Positions 1 through 8,963 of a stretch of DNA of 64,000 bases are shown one piece after another. The first letter of the stretch is position 1; each line of letters begins with the position of its first letter. The stretch lies in NCBI GenBank assembly GCA_951812745.1, contig OX638327.1:868001-932000 (forward strand), written 5' to 3'. The notes beneath the pieces are model-generated. The model was given only the letters and a program-made list of their open reading frames with translations, did no database searches and was not told the DNA's origin. A program made the position numbers and the translations under genes. The DNA comes from an uncultured Nitrospirales bacterium. GTDB taxonomy: Bacteria > Nitrospirota > Nitrospiria > Nitrospirales > UBA8639.

Positions 1-417
1 CGGCTTACCGTCCTTCATGACCGTGACTTGGTTGGCCACGCGATCGAACGTGACGTCAAACTGTTCATGGCGGCCACCTTCCCGACGCTTAAAAAATAAA
101 TGCCGAGGAAGCATGGTCCGGGAATCAACCAGCGAATCCACGTGGTTCTTGACTGGGAAAAAGACAGAAATAAAGTCGTTCGAGCGAATCGTGGTCGTCA
201 GGTGCCGGGCCGCCCCCCCGTCAGCGTCAACCAGTGTTTCGTTTTTCATATATGCGTGTCCAGCCGGAATACCCCACAGGGAGATGCCATAGCGATAGTC
301 TTCTTTTTCCTGAACAGCAAAAGCGGAAGGTGACAGAGCCATCCCCCACAAGAAGCCCAGGATCAGGCCGCCCACTCCGAACACGAACAGTTGAGGTCGA
401 ATGAATACCGTACGCAT
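1..417 (-). CDS. DUF3108 family exported protein (3' end cut by window edge)
   Basis: The reverse strand is open from an ATG at 417 to the window edge, giving the first 139 codons. It starts with a Sec-type signal: a short basic start (MRTVFIRPQ), a Gly/Leu-rich core and a likely cleavage after ALSPSAFA. The mature part starts EKEDYRYGISLWGIPAGHA and later has an SVFFPVKNHVDSLVDS stretch, which resembles the periplasmic beta-rich DUF3108 proteins of Gram-negative bacteria. Members are about 230-280 residues, so roughly half is missing. The function of the family is not established. The assignment rests on recognised pattern only. Confidence 0.7.
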   Translation of the reverse strand, partial: MRTVFIRPQLFVFGVGGLILGFLWGMALSPSAFAVQEKEDYRYGISLWGIPAGHAYMKNETLVDADGGAARHLTTTIRSNDFISVFFPVKNHVDSLVDSRTMLPRHLFFKRREGGRHEQFDVTFDRVANQVTVMKDGKP

Positions 418-500
418 ACGTATCTGCAGAGATTGTACACCATACGGAAGGAACCGGCACAAGAGAAAAAGCGGCCGGTGCGACGGGCTGTCATTCCAAG

Positions 501-524
501 CTTGTCCTGAGCAACGCGAAGGAC
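501..524. repeat. Short dispersed repeat, family D
   Basis: The sequence cttgtcctgagcaacgcgaa with the following ggac is the reverse complement, with small changes, of the element that fills the lptF-lptG gap at 7786-7810. A third, more diverged copy lies near 14601-14643. It is intergenic here. Confidence 0.6.
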
Positions 525-545
525 CTCGCGAGGAATCTCGTAATT

Positions 546-579
546 CCCCTCTCCCTCTGGGAGAGGGCCAGGGTGAGGG
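546..579. repeat. Short palindromic repeat, family B (ccctctccc...gggagaggg)
   Basis: The core ctctccctctgggagag forms a hairpin and is followed by ccagggtgaggg. Related copies are at 23231-23272 and twice within 37797-37880, all between genes. This layout is typical of REP-like dispersed elements. Confidence 0.65.
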
Positions 580-870
580 AAGAGCATGTCTTTGCCTTTG
601 TTTTATCCGTCATCCTCAACATCTTTAATCGAGGATCCAGGATCTTTTCTTTGTCTTTGTAGCCGCGCCATCTCATGGCGCATCTCTTCCGTGCCTCGGA
701 AAGTAGTGATCAAGCCTACCGTCGCCACAGACGGGTCAGATTTACCGTGGAACCCTCCAATCGCCCACTGCCCTCAGCGGGTAAAATTTCATCAACCCCT
801 GATGGATCCACCTGGATCCAAATAGGATGGAAGGTCAACCTGACGACCACAAGATTTCGCCCCGCAATCG

Positions 871-2538
871 TCAGGGTTTTCGTTTTACTGACTTGATCCC
901 AAGCGCTCGATGGAAAGTTGTGTGAACTACTACGTGAGTCGTGTCGTCTATTTCGGAAAGAGAAACCGTTTGTCCTGTTTCATCTACCCAAGATGCGCTC
1001 TCAAAAGTTTCAAGCTTTAGACCTATCAAACCGACTCTGTAGAAAACCATAAACAATGTTCTCTTGAAGTCTGCTACGTTTACTAATTCCTCTACGACGT
1101 TTCTTGCATGTTCTCTTAGTACCCCATGCTCTTCTGGATGCTGAATTGCAGACTTTAGACAGAGATCGGCAATATCCGCGCGTTCAACTTGACTAATCGA
1201 AAATGATGATGGCCGGTTCTTTAGGATATCGGTAAAATCCAATAATCCAGTGTAATTTGCATACCATTCATCTCCAAGGGCTCTCAGTCGTTGTCGTGAA
1301 TACTCTCCTTCAGCACGCTTGAGCGTGTCTACATTCAACTGCGGCCTTCCTTCGGCTACTTCGATGCACTTGTTAAAAAAGCTGATCACATCTCGCGGCC
1401 TTGGTGCCCGGCTAGTAATGAAATCTTTAATAGGGACTTTATCAACTTGCTTAGGAAGTAGATCTTGATGCGTTACGCTTTTGCTTCTTTGGTATTGCCG
1501 AGCAACAAGTGCGTCTACTCGCTTATCTAGTAGTTCAATTATCTGCCTCGAAGGCCAACGCAGAGGCAAGTAAAGAGATTGATATTTCTCCTCTTGGAAT
1601 CCCGCCTCACGCACCAGATTGAAGACTCTTTCGATCAGATCGCGCCTGATGGCGACCAAAACTTTGACATTTCGCACTTGGCTGATCTTTCTCAGTGAGT
1701 CCAGCAGCGCCATAATTAGTCGATAACGTAGCTTCTCCTCAATCCAATTCTCGTCAAGACGGTCAATTAGCACGTAGTAATGTTTCTGTGGATCAGACAG
1801 CACCCTTTCTAAGAGATCACCCACCTTTTTTAGGTCTTGGACTTGAGTCTCGCTGACTACGCGCTGGCCTCGATTCACCACCTCAGCCTTTTCCTCTTCT
1901 GATAGAAGCGATTGCACATTGGATGCTGCCTTTGCCTTGAGAAAGCGTGGCCCTAAATCACCCCCAAGTGCATCAGTTATTTTTTTCTCTAGCGTGGAGG
2001 TGATCTCTTTGACTCGGTATTCAGTCTCTAGCCAGAATTTTTCACCCCATTCCTGGAGATATTGCACGGCTTGCTTTGCATCTTTGTCATTACGAGTCTG
2101 GCTTTGGAATTTTTCAATAATGACTTCCCAAAATCGGCCTTTTGCGGTATTTGCATGTGGCTCAAAATGCTTTCTCAGCACCTCAACGGTCAAAACATGT
2201 CGCCAGAGTAATTTGTAAAAGGGATCTAAATTCACACCGAGATCAGACAGATACTCGATCATAGAGGAGTTTGAAACATATGTAAGGGCAAGCTCATCAG
2301 GTGCAATTGAAATGATGTGCTCTTCTTCCTCCTGCTTAAGGCGTTCAAAGAGCGCAGATTTCCCCGAGCCTGTTCTACCGAGAACAATCTGCCGAATATC
2401 ATTTTGATTCTTGAGCGCTTCATAGTCGCCAGTCTCAACAAAGCAGGTTTTAAGCAATTCCGTATCGTCCTCTGCGCTCGCCGCGCCGATTGTGTCCGTG
2501 TTTCGGAATCTAAATTCAGACTGATGGACTTTGCGCAT
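871..2538 (-). CDS. P-loop ATPase of the Sll1717 kind, accessory or defence-like
   Basis: The protein has a Walker A motif GRTGSGKSALF near residue 55 and an acidic Walker B-like segment YYVLIDRLDENW near residue 255. The C-terminal half is rich in basic and helical segments and carries a LVAIRRDLIERVF stretch and an SRAPRPRDVI motif, as in STAND/KAP-like ATPases named after Sll1717. The frame is open up to a TTG at 2622, but that TTG is the first base of a good promoter (TTGACG, 17 bases, TAGATA), so I prefer the ATG at 2538, giving 555 residues. Base composition is lower in GC than the neighbours. These ATPases are often found in variable islands, and a role in defence is inference. Confidence 0.7.
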   Translation of the reverse strand: MRKVHQSEFRFRNTDTIGAASAEDDTELLKTCFVETGDYEALKNQNDIRQIVLGRTGSGKSALFERLKQEEEEHIISIAPDELALTYVSNSSMIEYLSDLGVNLDPFYKLLWRHVLTVEVLRKHFEPHANTAKGRFWEVIIEKFQSQTRNDKDAKQAVQYLQEWGEKFWLETEYRVKEITSTLEKKITDALGGDLGPRFLKAKAASNVQSLLSEEEKAEVVNRGQRVVSETQVQDLKKVGDLLERVLSDPQKHYYVLIDRLDENWIEEKLRYRLIMALLDSLRKISQVRNVKVLVAIRRDLIERVFNLVREAGFQEEKYQSLYLPLRWPSRQIIELLDKRVDALVARQYQRSKSVTHQDLLPKQVDKVPIKDFITSRAPRPRDVISFFNKCIEVAEGRPQLNVDTLKRAEGEYSRQRLRALGDEWYANYTGLLDFTDILKNRPSSFSISQVERADIADLCLKSAIQHPEEHGVLREHARNVVEELVNVADFKRTLFMVFYRVGLIGLKLETFESASWVDETGQTVSLSEIDDTTHVVVHTTFHRALGIKSVKRKP

Positions 2539-2593
2539 ATGATATATAGCCCGACTATAGATAGGGTGCCTGGCAAGAGATACTTCAGATGAG

Positions 2594-2622
2594 TATCTAG
2601 AGAAATTTCTGTCGAGCGTCAA
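2594..2622 (-). promoter_or_regulatory. Sigma-70-like promoter for the P-loop ATPase gene
   Basis: On the reverse strand a -35 TTGACG (2622-2617) is separated by 17 bases from a -10 TAGATA (2599-2594). It sits 56 bases before the ATG at 2538. It overlaps the longest reading of the ORF, which argues for the shorter start. Confidence 0.5.
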
Positions 2623-2980
2623 GGGTTGTTGAGGTTACTAGCCCAACTAACCCGATGAAATACTCATTCGTCGAACGCTAAATGCCACACTCAACGATAT
2701 CCTCCCGCTCCGATTAAGAAAGCGATGCCGGAGCTAAAACCAAAAAAACGGCGGCCGGGCAATGCGCCCACTGTTCATCAAGTACGTCGACCGCTAGCGC
2801 AGTAATCTTTATGCACTAAAAGGTGTATGAAATATATAAAATATATGCTTTATTTCCTATTTTTAGCACCTTTTCTGCTCTATTTTGCTACTTTTTGTCT
2901 TCTCAATTATTTCCGTGCGAAACGCGCACGAAAAAACTTTCTTTGGCAGATAGTTGCAGGTGGTAAGCGAAAACGGGCGG
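2623..2980. other. AT-rich intergenic patch beside the P-loop ATPase
   Basis: The stretch from about 2810 to 2960 is strikingly AT-rich (for example atgaaatatataaaatatat) compared with the GC-rich genes on its right. A small open frame at 2827-3072 encodes a hydrophobic N-terminus but runs into the 3' end of the phosphomannomutase gene on the other strand. I see no tRNA, integrase or clear att site. It may mark the edge of acquired DNA that includes the ATPase gene. Confidence 0.4.
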
Positions 2981-4396
2981 TTACCGTGTTTGTGTCGCGA
3001 CGGACCGGGTGCAGGCTTCCAACTCTCCTTCCAGATACGTGCGAAGGGCTTGCAACCGTTCGGCTGAGGTAGCTTCAAAACGAAGGACCAACGCGGGTTG
3101 CGTGTTGGAGGCGCGAATGAGGCCCCAGCCGTCCTCAAAACAAACTCGAACGCCGTCGATCGTCACCACTTCACGAATCGCCAAGTCGGGGGCATTCGCG
3201 TTCGGCTGCTTTGCCGATGCCACAAGCCGATTGCGAACCGCCTCGACCACTCGGAATTTCACGTCGTCAGGACACTCCACGCGAATTTCCGGGGTGACCT
3301 GCGTTGGCGGCAGATCCGCCAGGAGGGAAGAGAATGGCGTTTGCGTTTTCGACAGGATTTCAATCAACCGGCAGGAGGCATAAATCGCATCGTCGTACCC
3401 GAAATAGCGATCGGCAAAGAACATATGCCCCGACATTTCCCCGGCTAGAGCGGCGTGTTCTTCCTTCATCTTAGCCTTCAGCACGGAATGACCTGTCTTC
3501 CACATGACGCCGTTTCCCCCTCGGGCTCGAATATCGTCGTACAGGCATTGCGAGGCTTTGACTTCGGAAACAACCGTGCTCCCTGGTCTGTCCTTCAAGA
3601 GGTCCCGGGCAAAAATCAGGAGCAGGCGGTCTCCCCATAGAATGGTTCCCTTCTCATCGATGGTTCCGATACGGTCCGCGTCACCGTCGTACGCAATCCC
3701 GACGTCCGCTCGATGGCGTTTGACGGCCTGAATCAGATCCTGAAGATTTTCGACGACGGTGGGATCGGGATGATGGTTGGGAAACCGGCCGTCCAGGTCG
3801 TCATGCAACCCTGTGACGCGACAGCCTAATTGCTCTAAGGCTTCTTTTGCTACCAAACTCGCGGCGCCGTTTCCGCAATCGACCACCACGTGCATGCCTT
3901 GTCCGTCGACCCCGACAAAATGTTCTTTGAGATACTCCAGATAAGAGGGCATCACCGATGCCGTGGAAACGGTCCCCGATCCGGACGCATACGCCCCGGC
4001 TTCGATCAGGCGCTTGAGTTCTTGAATGTCTTCACCATACAGGGCCGTTTTCTCCAGACACATCTTGAAGCCGTTATATTCGGCCGCATTGTGGCTGCCG
4101 GTGACCATCATGCCTCCATCAACGGGCAACGTATATAAGGCAAAATAGAGTAACGGCGTCGGGCAAACCCCGATGTCCACGACGTTCACCCCCGTGCCTG
4201 TGATACCGGCAAGCACCCGATCCCGGAGATCCGACGAAGTCAGGCGCCCGTCCCGTCCCAGGGCCACCGTTCGACAGCCGCGTTGCCGGGCCATGGTCCC
4301 ATAGGCCCGGCCGATGGATTCCGCCACGTCGGGCGTCAAATCTTTCCCGACGATTCCACGAACGTCATATTCTCGAAACATACTCACGAACGACAT
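2981..4396 (-). CDS. manB: Phosphomannomutase/phosphoglucomutase
   Basis: This is a 471-residue alpha-D-phosphohexomutase, the usual size. It would interconvert mannose-6-P and mannose-1-P (or the glucose pair) in the cytoplasm, feeding GDP-mannose and other surface sugars. All four signature loops are visible: the phosphoserine loop TGSHN (Ser101), the magnesium loop DGDADR (237-242), the sugar loop GEMSGH near 325 and the phosphate loop RASNTQP near 431. The neighbour on the right encodes the next enzyme, mannose-1-P guanylyltransferase. Met6 (MFREYDVRG) is an alternative start. AlgC-type dual specificity cannot be told from PMM alone. Confidence 0.92.
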   Translation of the reverse strand: MSFVSMFREYDVRGIVGKDLTPDVAESIGRAYGTMARQRGCRTVALGRDGRLTSSDLRDRVLAGITGTGVNVVDIGVCPTPLLYFALYTLPVDGGMMVTGSHNAAEYNGFKMCLEKTALYGEDIQELKRLIEAGAYASGSGTVSTASVMPSYLEYLKEHFVGVDGQGMHVVVDCGNGAASLVAKEALEQLGCRVTGLHDDLDGRFPNHHPDPTVVENLQDLIQAVKRHRADVGIAYDGDADRIGTIDEKGTILWGDRLLLIFARDLLKDRPGSTVVSEVKASQCLYDDIRARGGNGVMWKTGHSVLKAKMKEEHAALAGEMSGHMFFADRYFGYDDAIYASCRLIEILSKTQTPFSSLLADLPPTQVTPEIRVECPDDVKFRVVEAVRNRLVASAKQPNANAPDLAIREVVTIDGVRVCFEDGWGLIRASNTQPALVLRFEATSAERLQALRTYLEGELEACTRSVATQTR

Positions 4397-4473
4397 CCTT
4401 AGGAAACAGAAAAACCTCTTATGCCGGCTTGCCTGCGCCTGAAGTCATGAAAAGGTGACACTGAGCTCCGCTG

Positions 4474-4504
4474 CCGGATTACGCGAGGCTCATCCGACCT
4501 ACGA
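4474..4504. repeat. Short palindromic repeat, family A (diverged copy)
   Basis: The sequence ccggattacgcgaggctcat, followed by ccgacctacg, is a variant of the GGATTACGC-CATCCGACCTACG family that recurs at 14150, 21023, 23164, 44012 and elsewhere. It lies between manC and manB. Confidence 0.6.
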
Positions 4505-4550
4505 CTCTGCCTAATTTTTTGGCGGCATGGCTATTTTCATACCAATGACA

Positions 4551-5984
4551 CTACGGAGATCGTCCATAATCATCCTGATACCGGACGATGTCGTCTTCTC
4601 CCACGTAGGCGCCGTATTGCACTTCAATGACTTCGAGGGGAACCGACCCGGGATTTTCCAGCCGATGTTTAGCTTGTATGGGAATGCCCGTACTCTCCCC
4701 GGGACCCAAGTCAAACACCTTGTCGCCACGGGTTATACGGGCCGTCCCGGCGATCACCACCCAATGCTCGCTCCGTTGGCGATGCATCTGCAGCGACAAC
4801 CGCCGACCGGGCAACATACTGATACGCTTAACCTTGTATCCTCTCGCGTCCTCAAGGACCGTGTACGACCCCCAGGGACGATAGACTACCGTATGCTCCA
4901 CGTGCTCCGGCGCACCACGTTTTCTCAAAACCTCAACTAACAATTTAACTTCCTGCGTACGTGATTTCGGACAGACCAGCGTCGCATCGGGCGTATCGAC
5001 CACCACCATATCGGACAGCCCAATGGACCCCACGAGTCGCTTGGTCGTGAAAAAGATTGAACGGTGACTGTCGATATCCACGATATTTCCGGTCATCACG
5101 TTGCCCCGCTTGTCCCGAGGCAAAAGGTTCTCCAGACTGCTCCAAGTCCCGACATCCAACCAGGAAAATTCGACGGGGATCACCGTGGCCCGAGTCGACC
5201 GCTCCATCAATCCATGGTCGATCGAAACGGACTTCAGCCGTTTGTACCGCTTGACCACCTGGGCCGCCTGCCCGCCTGTTTCGATCATCTTGTCCATGGC
5301 CTGGAGGCCCTTCAGCAGCGCGGGCTGATGAAGAGCAAATTCCTCGACAAGCCTGTCGGCGCGCCACACGAACATGCCGCTGTTCCACAGATAACCGCCG
5401 GACTTCAGAAAACGTTGGGCTTTTTTCAGATCGGGCTTTTCCACAAACCGCCTGACCTTATAGCCTGAAAGTCCCCTGAAGGTTCCCAAAAGCGCCCGCG
5501 TATCGGACTGAATATAGCCATACCCGGTTTCCGGTCCGGTGGGGCGAATCCCAAACGTCACCAGGGCACCTTGCTGGGCCAATCGATACCCGAAGGCGAC
5601 CGCTTGTTTGAATTTTCCGTCACCTTTGATGACGTGGTCAGCCGGCAGGACCACCATCGTGGCATCGGGATCACGACGCAATAAGCGAAAGGCCGCCAAG
5701 CCGATGGCCGGACCGGTATTCCGACTTTCCGGCTCGAGCACAAAATTCAATTCATCTTTCCAATTTGACAATTGCAGTTTGATCGTTTCGACCTGAAAAG
5801 CGTTGGTCACGACGTACACGTTTCGGGCCGGAACGACTTTCAAGACGCGTCGGACCGTCTGTTGGATCAGGGTCTCTTCTCCGATGATCTCAAGCAGTTG
5901 TTTGGGAAACCGTTCACGGCTCATGGGCCAAAACCGGGTCCCGCTCCCGCCGGCAAGAATAGCCGCGTACAAGTGGCGACTCAC
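4551..5984 (-). CDS. manC: Mannose-1-phosphate guanylyltransferase / mannose-6-phosphate isomerase
   Basis: This 477-residue protein is of the bifunctional type II PMI-GMP class. The N-terminal nucleotidyltransferase begins AAILAGGSGTRFWPMSR, the GTP-binding signature, with FVEKPD near residue 176. The C-terminal cupin domain (about 355-470) has the RPWGSY and MHRQRSEHW segments that hold the isomerase metal site. It makes GDP-mannose, and probably also mannose-6-P from fructose-6-P. It overlaps kdsC by 4 bases, so the two are translationally coupled, and manB lies 154 bases downstream. Confidence 0.93.
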   Translation of the reverse strand: MSRHLYAAILAGGSGTRFWPMSRERFPKQLLEIIGEETLIQQTVRRVLKVVPARNVYVVTNAFQVETIKLQLSNWKDELNFVLEPESRNTGPAIGLAAFRLLRRDPDATMVVLPADHVIKGDGKFKQAVAFGYRLAQQGALVTFGIRPTGPETGYGYIQSDTRALLGTFRGLSGYKVRRFVEKPDLKKAQRFLKSGGYLWNSGMFVWRADRLVEEFALHQPALLKGLQAMDKMIETGGQAAQVVKRYKRLKSVSIDHGLMERSTRATVIPVEFSWLDVGTWSSLENLLPRDKRGNVMTGNIVDIDSHRSIFFTTKRLVGSIGLSDMVVVDTPDATLVCPKSRTQEVKLLVEVLRKRGAPEHVEHTVVYRPWGSYTVLEDARGYKVKRISMLPGRRLSLQMHRQRSEHWVVIAGTARITRGDKVFDLGPGESTGIPIQAKHRLENPGSVPLEVIEVQYGAYVGEDDIVRYQDDYGRSP

Positions 5985-6538
5985 GAGTGCGCACCCTCGT
6001 CGAATGTGACACCCTGCGCAGCCAAAATCAGGTCGGCCACTTCCCTGATCGCGCCTTCACCACCCTTGGCCTTGCACACGTACTGGACCTTGTTCCGAAC
6101 GGGATCGCGTGCGTTCGCTGGAGCAGCGGAAAACCCCACCACCCGGAGAGCGGGCAAATCCGTGACGTCATCTCCCACGTAGGCGATTTCCTCAAGCGGG
6201 AGGCCATATTTCGATGAGAGTTCTTTCAAAACCGTTAGTTTATCCTTGACACCCTGATGAATCTCGGCAATGCCGAGTTTGGCGGACCGGACCTTCACCA
6301 ACGGCGTTTGATCCATGGTGATGATGGCCGTGACCAAGCCAGCTTGCTTCAACAGGACCAACCCCAGACCATCCCAGACGTTGAATTTTTTGGTTTGCTC
6401 GCCCGAGTCTGAATAATAGAGACCGCCGTCGGTCAGGACCCCATCGACGTCGGTCGCGACCAGCCGAATGGTTTTGAGTATCCGGGTCAACCGATGGGCA
6501 GGGGCAGGCGTGCGTCCTGAGCGAGCTTTCATTACCAT
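5981..6538 (-). CDS. kdsC: 3-deoxy-D-manno-octulosonate 8-phosphate phosphatase
   Basis: The protein is a 185-residue C0-type HAD phosphatase with the nucleophile motif VATDVDGVLTDG near residue 28 and the acidic motif YVGDDVTDLPAL near residue 125, followed by a conserved CKAKGGEGAIRE tail typical of KdsC. It would release Kdo from Kdo-8-P for lipopolysaccharide. The second HAD motif reads IITMDQTP rather than the usual TGR-type loop, a small oddity. The first ATG is followed two codons later by another, so the start could be Met3. It is coupled to manC by a 4-base overlap. Confidence 0.88.
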   Translation of the reverse strand: MVMKARSGRTPAPAHRLTRILKTIRLVATDVDGVLTDGGLYYSDSGEQTKKFNVWDGLGLVLLKQAGLVTAIITMDQTPLVKVRSAKLGIAEIHQGVKDKLTVLKELSSKYGLPLEEIAYVGDDVTDLPALRVVGFSAAPANARDPVRNKVQYVCKAKGGEGAIREVADLILAAQGVTFDEGAHS

Positions 6539-6562
6539 GTCTTTTCAGCCGAATGGAGCGCA

Positions 6563-6590
6563 ATTAAAACACACTCCACTCTTGAAGCAA
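6563..6590 (-). promoter_or_regulatory. Candidate promoter for kdsC-manC
   Basis: On the reverse strand TTGCTT (6590-6585), 16 bases, then TTTAAT (6568-6563) sits 25 bases before the kdsC ATG. The -10 matches five of six consensus positions. Confidence 0.4.
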
Positions 6591-6625
6591 AGAGGTTTCC
6601 ACCATTGTAAATGTTCACCGATGCG

Positions 6626-6654
6626 TTGACAAAATCAGTGACTGCCCACATCAT
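6626..6654 (+). promoter_or_regulatory. Candidate promoter for lptF-lptG-lpxD
   Basis: TTGACA at 6626-6631, a 17-base spacer and CATCAT at 6649-6654 lie 49 bases before the lptF ATG. The -35 is perfect and the -10 matches four of six positions. It is divergent from the kdsC promoter. Confidence 0.45.
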
Positions 6655-6702
6655 GAGGGGCAGCCCCGCAGAGCCCTTCTTCCCTCACGCGAACAGACAG
6701 CC

Positions 6703-7785
6703 ATGACGATTCTCGATCGCTACATATTCAAAGAGCTCCTCGTTCCCTTCTCCATCAGCCTCGGCATCCTTTGCTTTATCGTCCTGACCAAAGAGATGTT
6801 ACGGCTGGTGGAATTGTTGGTCACGAACGGGGTCAGCCTTCTGGCCGTATTGAAGATTATCGTCAATCTCATGCCCTCCTTTTTGGTACTGACGCTGCCC
6901 ATGGCCTGCCTGATCTCCTCGATCACCACCTTCAGTCGATTTTCCTTCGACAAGGAGCTTGTCGCCATGCGAGCGGCCGGGCTGAGCTTGCTCAGGATCG
7001 CGGTTCCCGTTTTCTTCTTTTCGTTTCTCGTGTTCCTGAGCACCCTGTTCCTTTCACAATGGGGACAGCCCTGGTCGTCGATCTCCCTGAAAAAATTGGC
7101 CATCAGCCTGATCCAGGACCAATTGCACCTGGTGTTGGATCGCGGCGTCTTTAATGAACCCATGGATGACATGATGATTTTCGTCCCCACGCCCGAGCCG
7201 GGGGAACACGCCAGGGGTATTTTTATCCTGGACCAGCGTGACCCGGCCCAAAAAGTCATTATCACGGCCCAAACTTTTCAAATGCTTGAAAATCCGCAAC
7301 GCAAACAATTCGGCATGCGCTTGTATGAGGGTGAGATTCACCACGTTCCCAAAGACGGCGCCCAACATCATCAGCTGGCGTTCTCCACGTATGATCTCAA
7401 GATGAATCTGTCCCCGGCCCTCACGGTGGGAAAACCCGACCGGCCCGATTACCAACACATCATGGCCGAATTGGATAAGTCCGACTGGCGGGACACCAGG
7501 ATGCTTCGCCGCCTCATGGAATACTACAAGGACCTGGGATTTCCAGTGGCCACGCTCATCCTTGGGGTCCTGGGCATGCCGGTCGGGATCGCCTCCAAAC
7601 GCACCGGACGCATGAGAGGGTTTGTCTTGGGAATTTTTATCATGGTCGGCTATTATTTGCTGAACGTATTGGGAGAGTTTTCCGTCACGGCCTTGCTGCT
7701 TCATCCGTTTGCCGGAGCATGGCTCCCCAATGTTCTTTTACTCCTGATGACGTGGATACTGTTTTATCAGGCGAGCCGGCGCTGA
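6703..7785 (+). CDS. lptF: LPS export ABC transporter permease LptF
   Basis: This is a 360-residue YjgP/YjgQ-family permease. It starts MTILDRYIFKELLVPFSIS, the typical beginning of these proteins, with three membrane spans before residue about 120, a periplasmic beta-jellyroll region (about 130-265) and three spans at the end (PVATLILGVLGMPVGI onward). With LptG and LptB it would extract lipopolysaccharide from the inner membrane. lptG follows 25 bases later and lpxD after that. LptF and LptG are paralogues and the names are assigned by order. Confidence 0.88.
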   Translation: MTILDRYIFKELLVPFSISLGILCFIVLTKEMLRLVELLVTNGVSLLAVLKIIVNLMPSFLVLTLPMACLISSITTFSRFSFDKELVAMRAAGLSLLRIAVPVFFFSFLVFLSTLFLSQWGQPWSSISLKKLAISLIQDQLHLVLDRGVFNEPMDDMMIFVPTPEPGEHARGIFILDQRDPAQKVIITAQTFQMLENPQRKQFGMRLYEGEIHHVPKDGAQHHQLAFSTYDLKMNLSPALTVGKPDRPDYQHIMAELDKSDWRDTRMLRRLMEYYKDLGFPVATLILGVLGMPVGIASKRTGRMRGFVLGIFIMVGYYLLNVLGEFSVTALLLHPFAGAWLPNVLLLLMTWILFYQASRR

Positions 7786-7810
7786 TCCTTCGACTTCGCT
7801 CAGGACAAGC
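7786..7810. repeat. Family D repeat that exactly fills the lptF-lptG gap
   Basis: The 25 bases tccttcgacttcgctcagga plus caagc run from the base after the lptF stop to the base before the lptG ATG. The same element is found inverted at 501-524. Its aggacaagc end places AGGA at ribosome-site distance from the lptG ATG. Confidence 0.6.
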
Positions 7811-8902
7811 ATGGGCATTTTATTCTGGTACATCGTTCGACAGTATTTCGGCCTGCTGACCTTGTGTCTCACCGGGCTCGTCACGATCTACCTGGCGATC
7901 GATTTTTTCGAGAAATTGCGAAGGTTTCTTCGTCACGATGCGGATTTATCCTCCATGGTGATGTATTTCGCCTTGAAAATCCCCGACATTTCCTTTCAAC
8001 TCATGCCCTTTGCCGTTCTCATGGCCTCCCTCCTCACGATCGGGCTCCTGAACAAAAACCACGAAATCACCGCGATGAGAAGTTGTGGGGTCGGCATCGT
8101 TCACGTTACCATGCCGTTCCTGGCGGTCGCGGGCCTCGTGACCCTCATCCTGCTGGGATTGACGGCCGTCGTGATTCCGTTGGCCAATACCAAGGCGGAA
8201 TACATTCGAACCGTCGAGATCCAGAAAAAACCGCAACCGCTTTCTTTTACAAGCGAAAATCTTTGGCTGCACAGTCGCAACAACACGCTCATGCACGTCC
8301 AACGCGTCGCGCCCGAAGGCACACACCTACACGATGTCACGCTCTATCGACTGGACGACGGATTCACGGTGAAGGAATTGCTGACGGCGGCCGGTGCCGC
8401 TTTCGCGGATGGCCGATGGTCCTTACACGACGTCGCGCAACGGGTGATCAATCCGGACGGCAGTGTCGAGATGACTCAAGCGACGACTCTGCCCTTGGAG
8501 TTGGCCTTAACGCCCGATGACCTGAAAGCCTGGAACGAACTCGAACCCGAACATATGACGCTGAATCAACTCGGCACCCACATCGAGCGCCTACGACGGG
8601 AGAAACACAACGCTACCAAATTTCTTGCCGATTATTGGAGGCGGGTGGCGTTTGCGTTCGTCCCCGTGATCATGACCATTCTGGGCGTGGCCATCGGGCT
8701 CCTCGAAACCGGCACCAGGACGGCCAGCATCGGGAAAGGCATCGGGCAGGCCTTAAGCATCAGCTTTTTGTTCTGGGCCACGAATTCCATCGGCATCACA
8801 TTGGGAAAAAGCGGGGCGTTGCTCCCCGTGGTTGCAGCCTGGATCGCGTGCGTGATGTTTTTCATCGTCAGCCTTAACCTTTTTTTGAAAGTGCGATATT
8901 GA
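7811..8902 (+). CDS. lptG: LPS export ABC transporter permease LptG
   Basis: The 363-residue protein is the paralogue of LptF and starts [19 protein letters not shown]. It has spans around residues 15-35, 55-80 and 100-125, a periplasmic jellyroll in the middle and three C-terminal spans ([19 protein letters not shown] onward). It would pair with LptF as the transmembrane core of the lipopolysaccharide export machine. The only Shine-Dalgarno-like bases before it (AGGA) lie inside the family D repeat that makes up the whole intergenic gap, so the repeat appears to provide its translation start. Confidence 0.88.
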   Translation: MGILFWYIVRQYFGLLTLCLTGLVTIYLAIDFFEKLRRFLRHDADLSSMVMYFALKIPDISFQLMPFAVLMASLLTIGLLNKNHEITAMRSCGVGIVHVTMPFLAVAGLVTLILLGLTAVVIPLANTKAEYIRTVEIQKKPQPLSFTSENLWLHSRNNTLMHVQRVAPEGTHLHDVTLYRLDDGFTVKELLTAAGAAFADGRWSLHDVAQRVINPDGSVEMTQATTLPLELALTPDDLKAWNELEPEHMTLNQLGTHIERLRREKHNATKFLADYWRRVAFAFVPVIMTILGVAIGLLETGTRTASIGKGIGQALSISFLFWATNSIGITLGKSGALLPVVAAWIACVMFFIVSLNLFLKVRY

Positions 8903-8963
8903 GCAACGAATCACAAGGCTTGACTCACACGTTCGACGCTTTCAAATCCAAAGGGGAAGAGAC

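Larger units (their letters stand above)
418..870. other. Intergenic stretch with two short repeats, no convincing gene
   Basis: This gap lies between the exported DUF3108 gene and the P-loop ATPase gene, both leftward. It holds a family D repeat at 501-524 and a family B hairpin repeat at 546-579. Short open frames occur on both strands, but none has a ribosome site, a signal or a recognisable domain. One frame from 675 has an RRHRRVRF stretch reminiscent of PilZ-type basic motifs, without the rest of a PilZ domain, so I do not call a gene. Confidence 0.6.

Noticed and set aside
586-896. Forward frames with an RRHRRVRF segment like a PilZ-type motif
   Set aside because: The rest of the PilZ domain is missing and there is no ribosome site. 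It also overlaps the ATPase gene end.
2827-3072. Small forward frame (81 residues) with a hydrophobic N-terminus
   Set aside because: It runs into the 3' end of the manB gene on the other strand, its second half is of shadow type, and the AT-rich start is likely to give a hydrophobic stretch by chance.
7054-7704. A 216-residue frame antisense to lptF
   Set aside because: It is a shadow of a clear, conserved gene. His- and Gly-rich composition reflects reversed codons.
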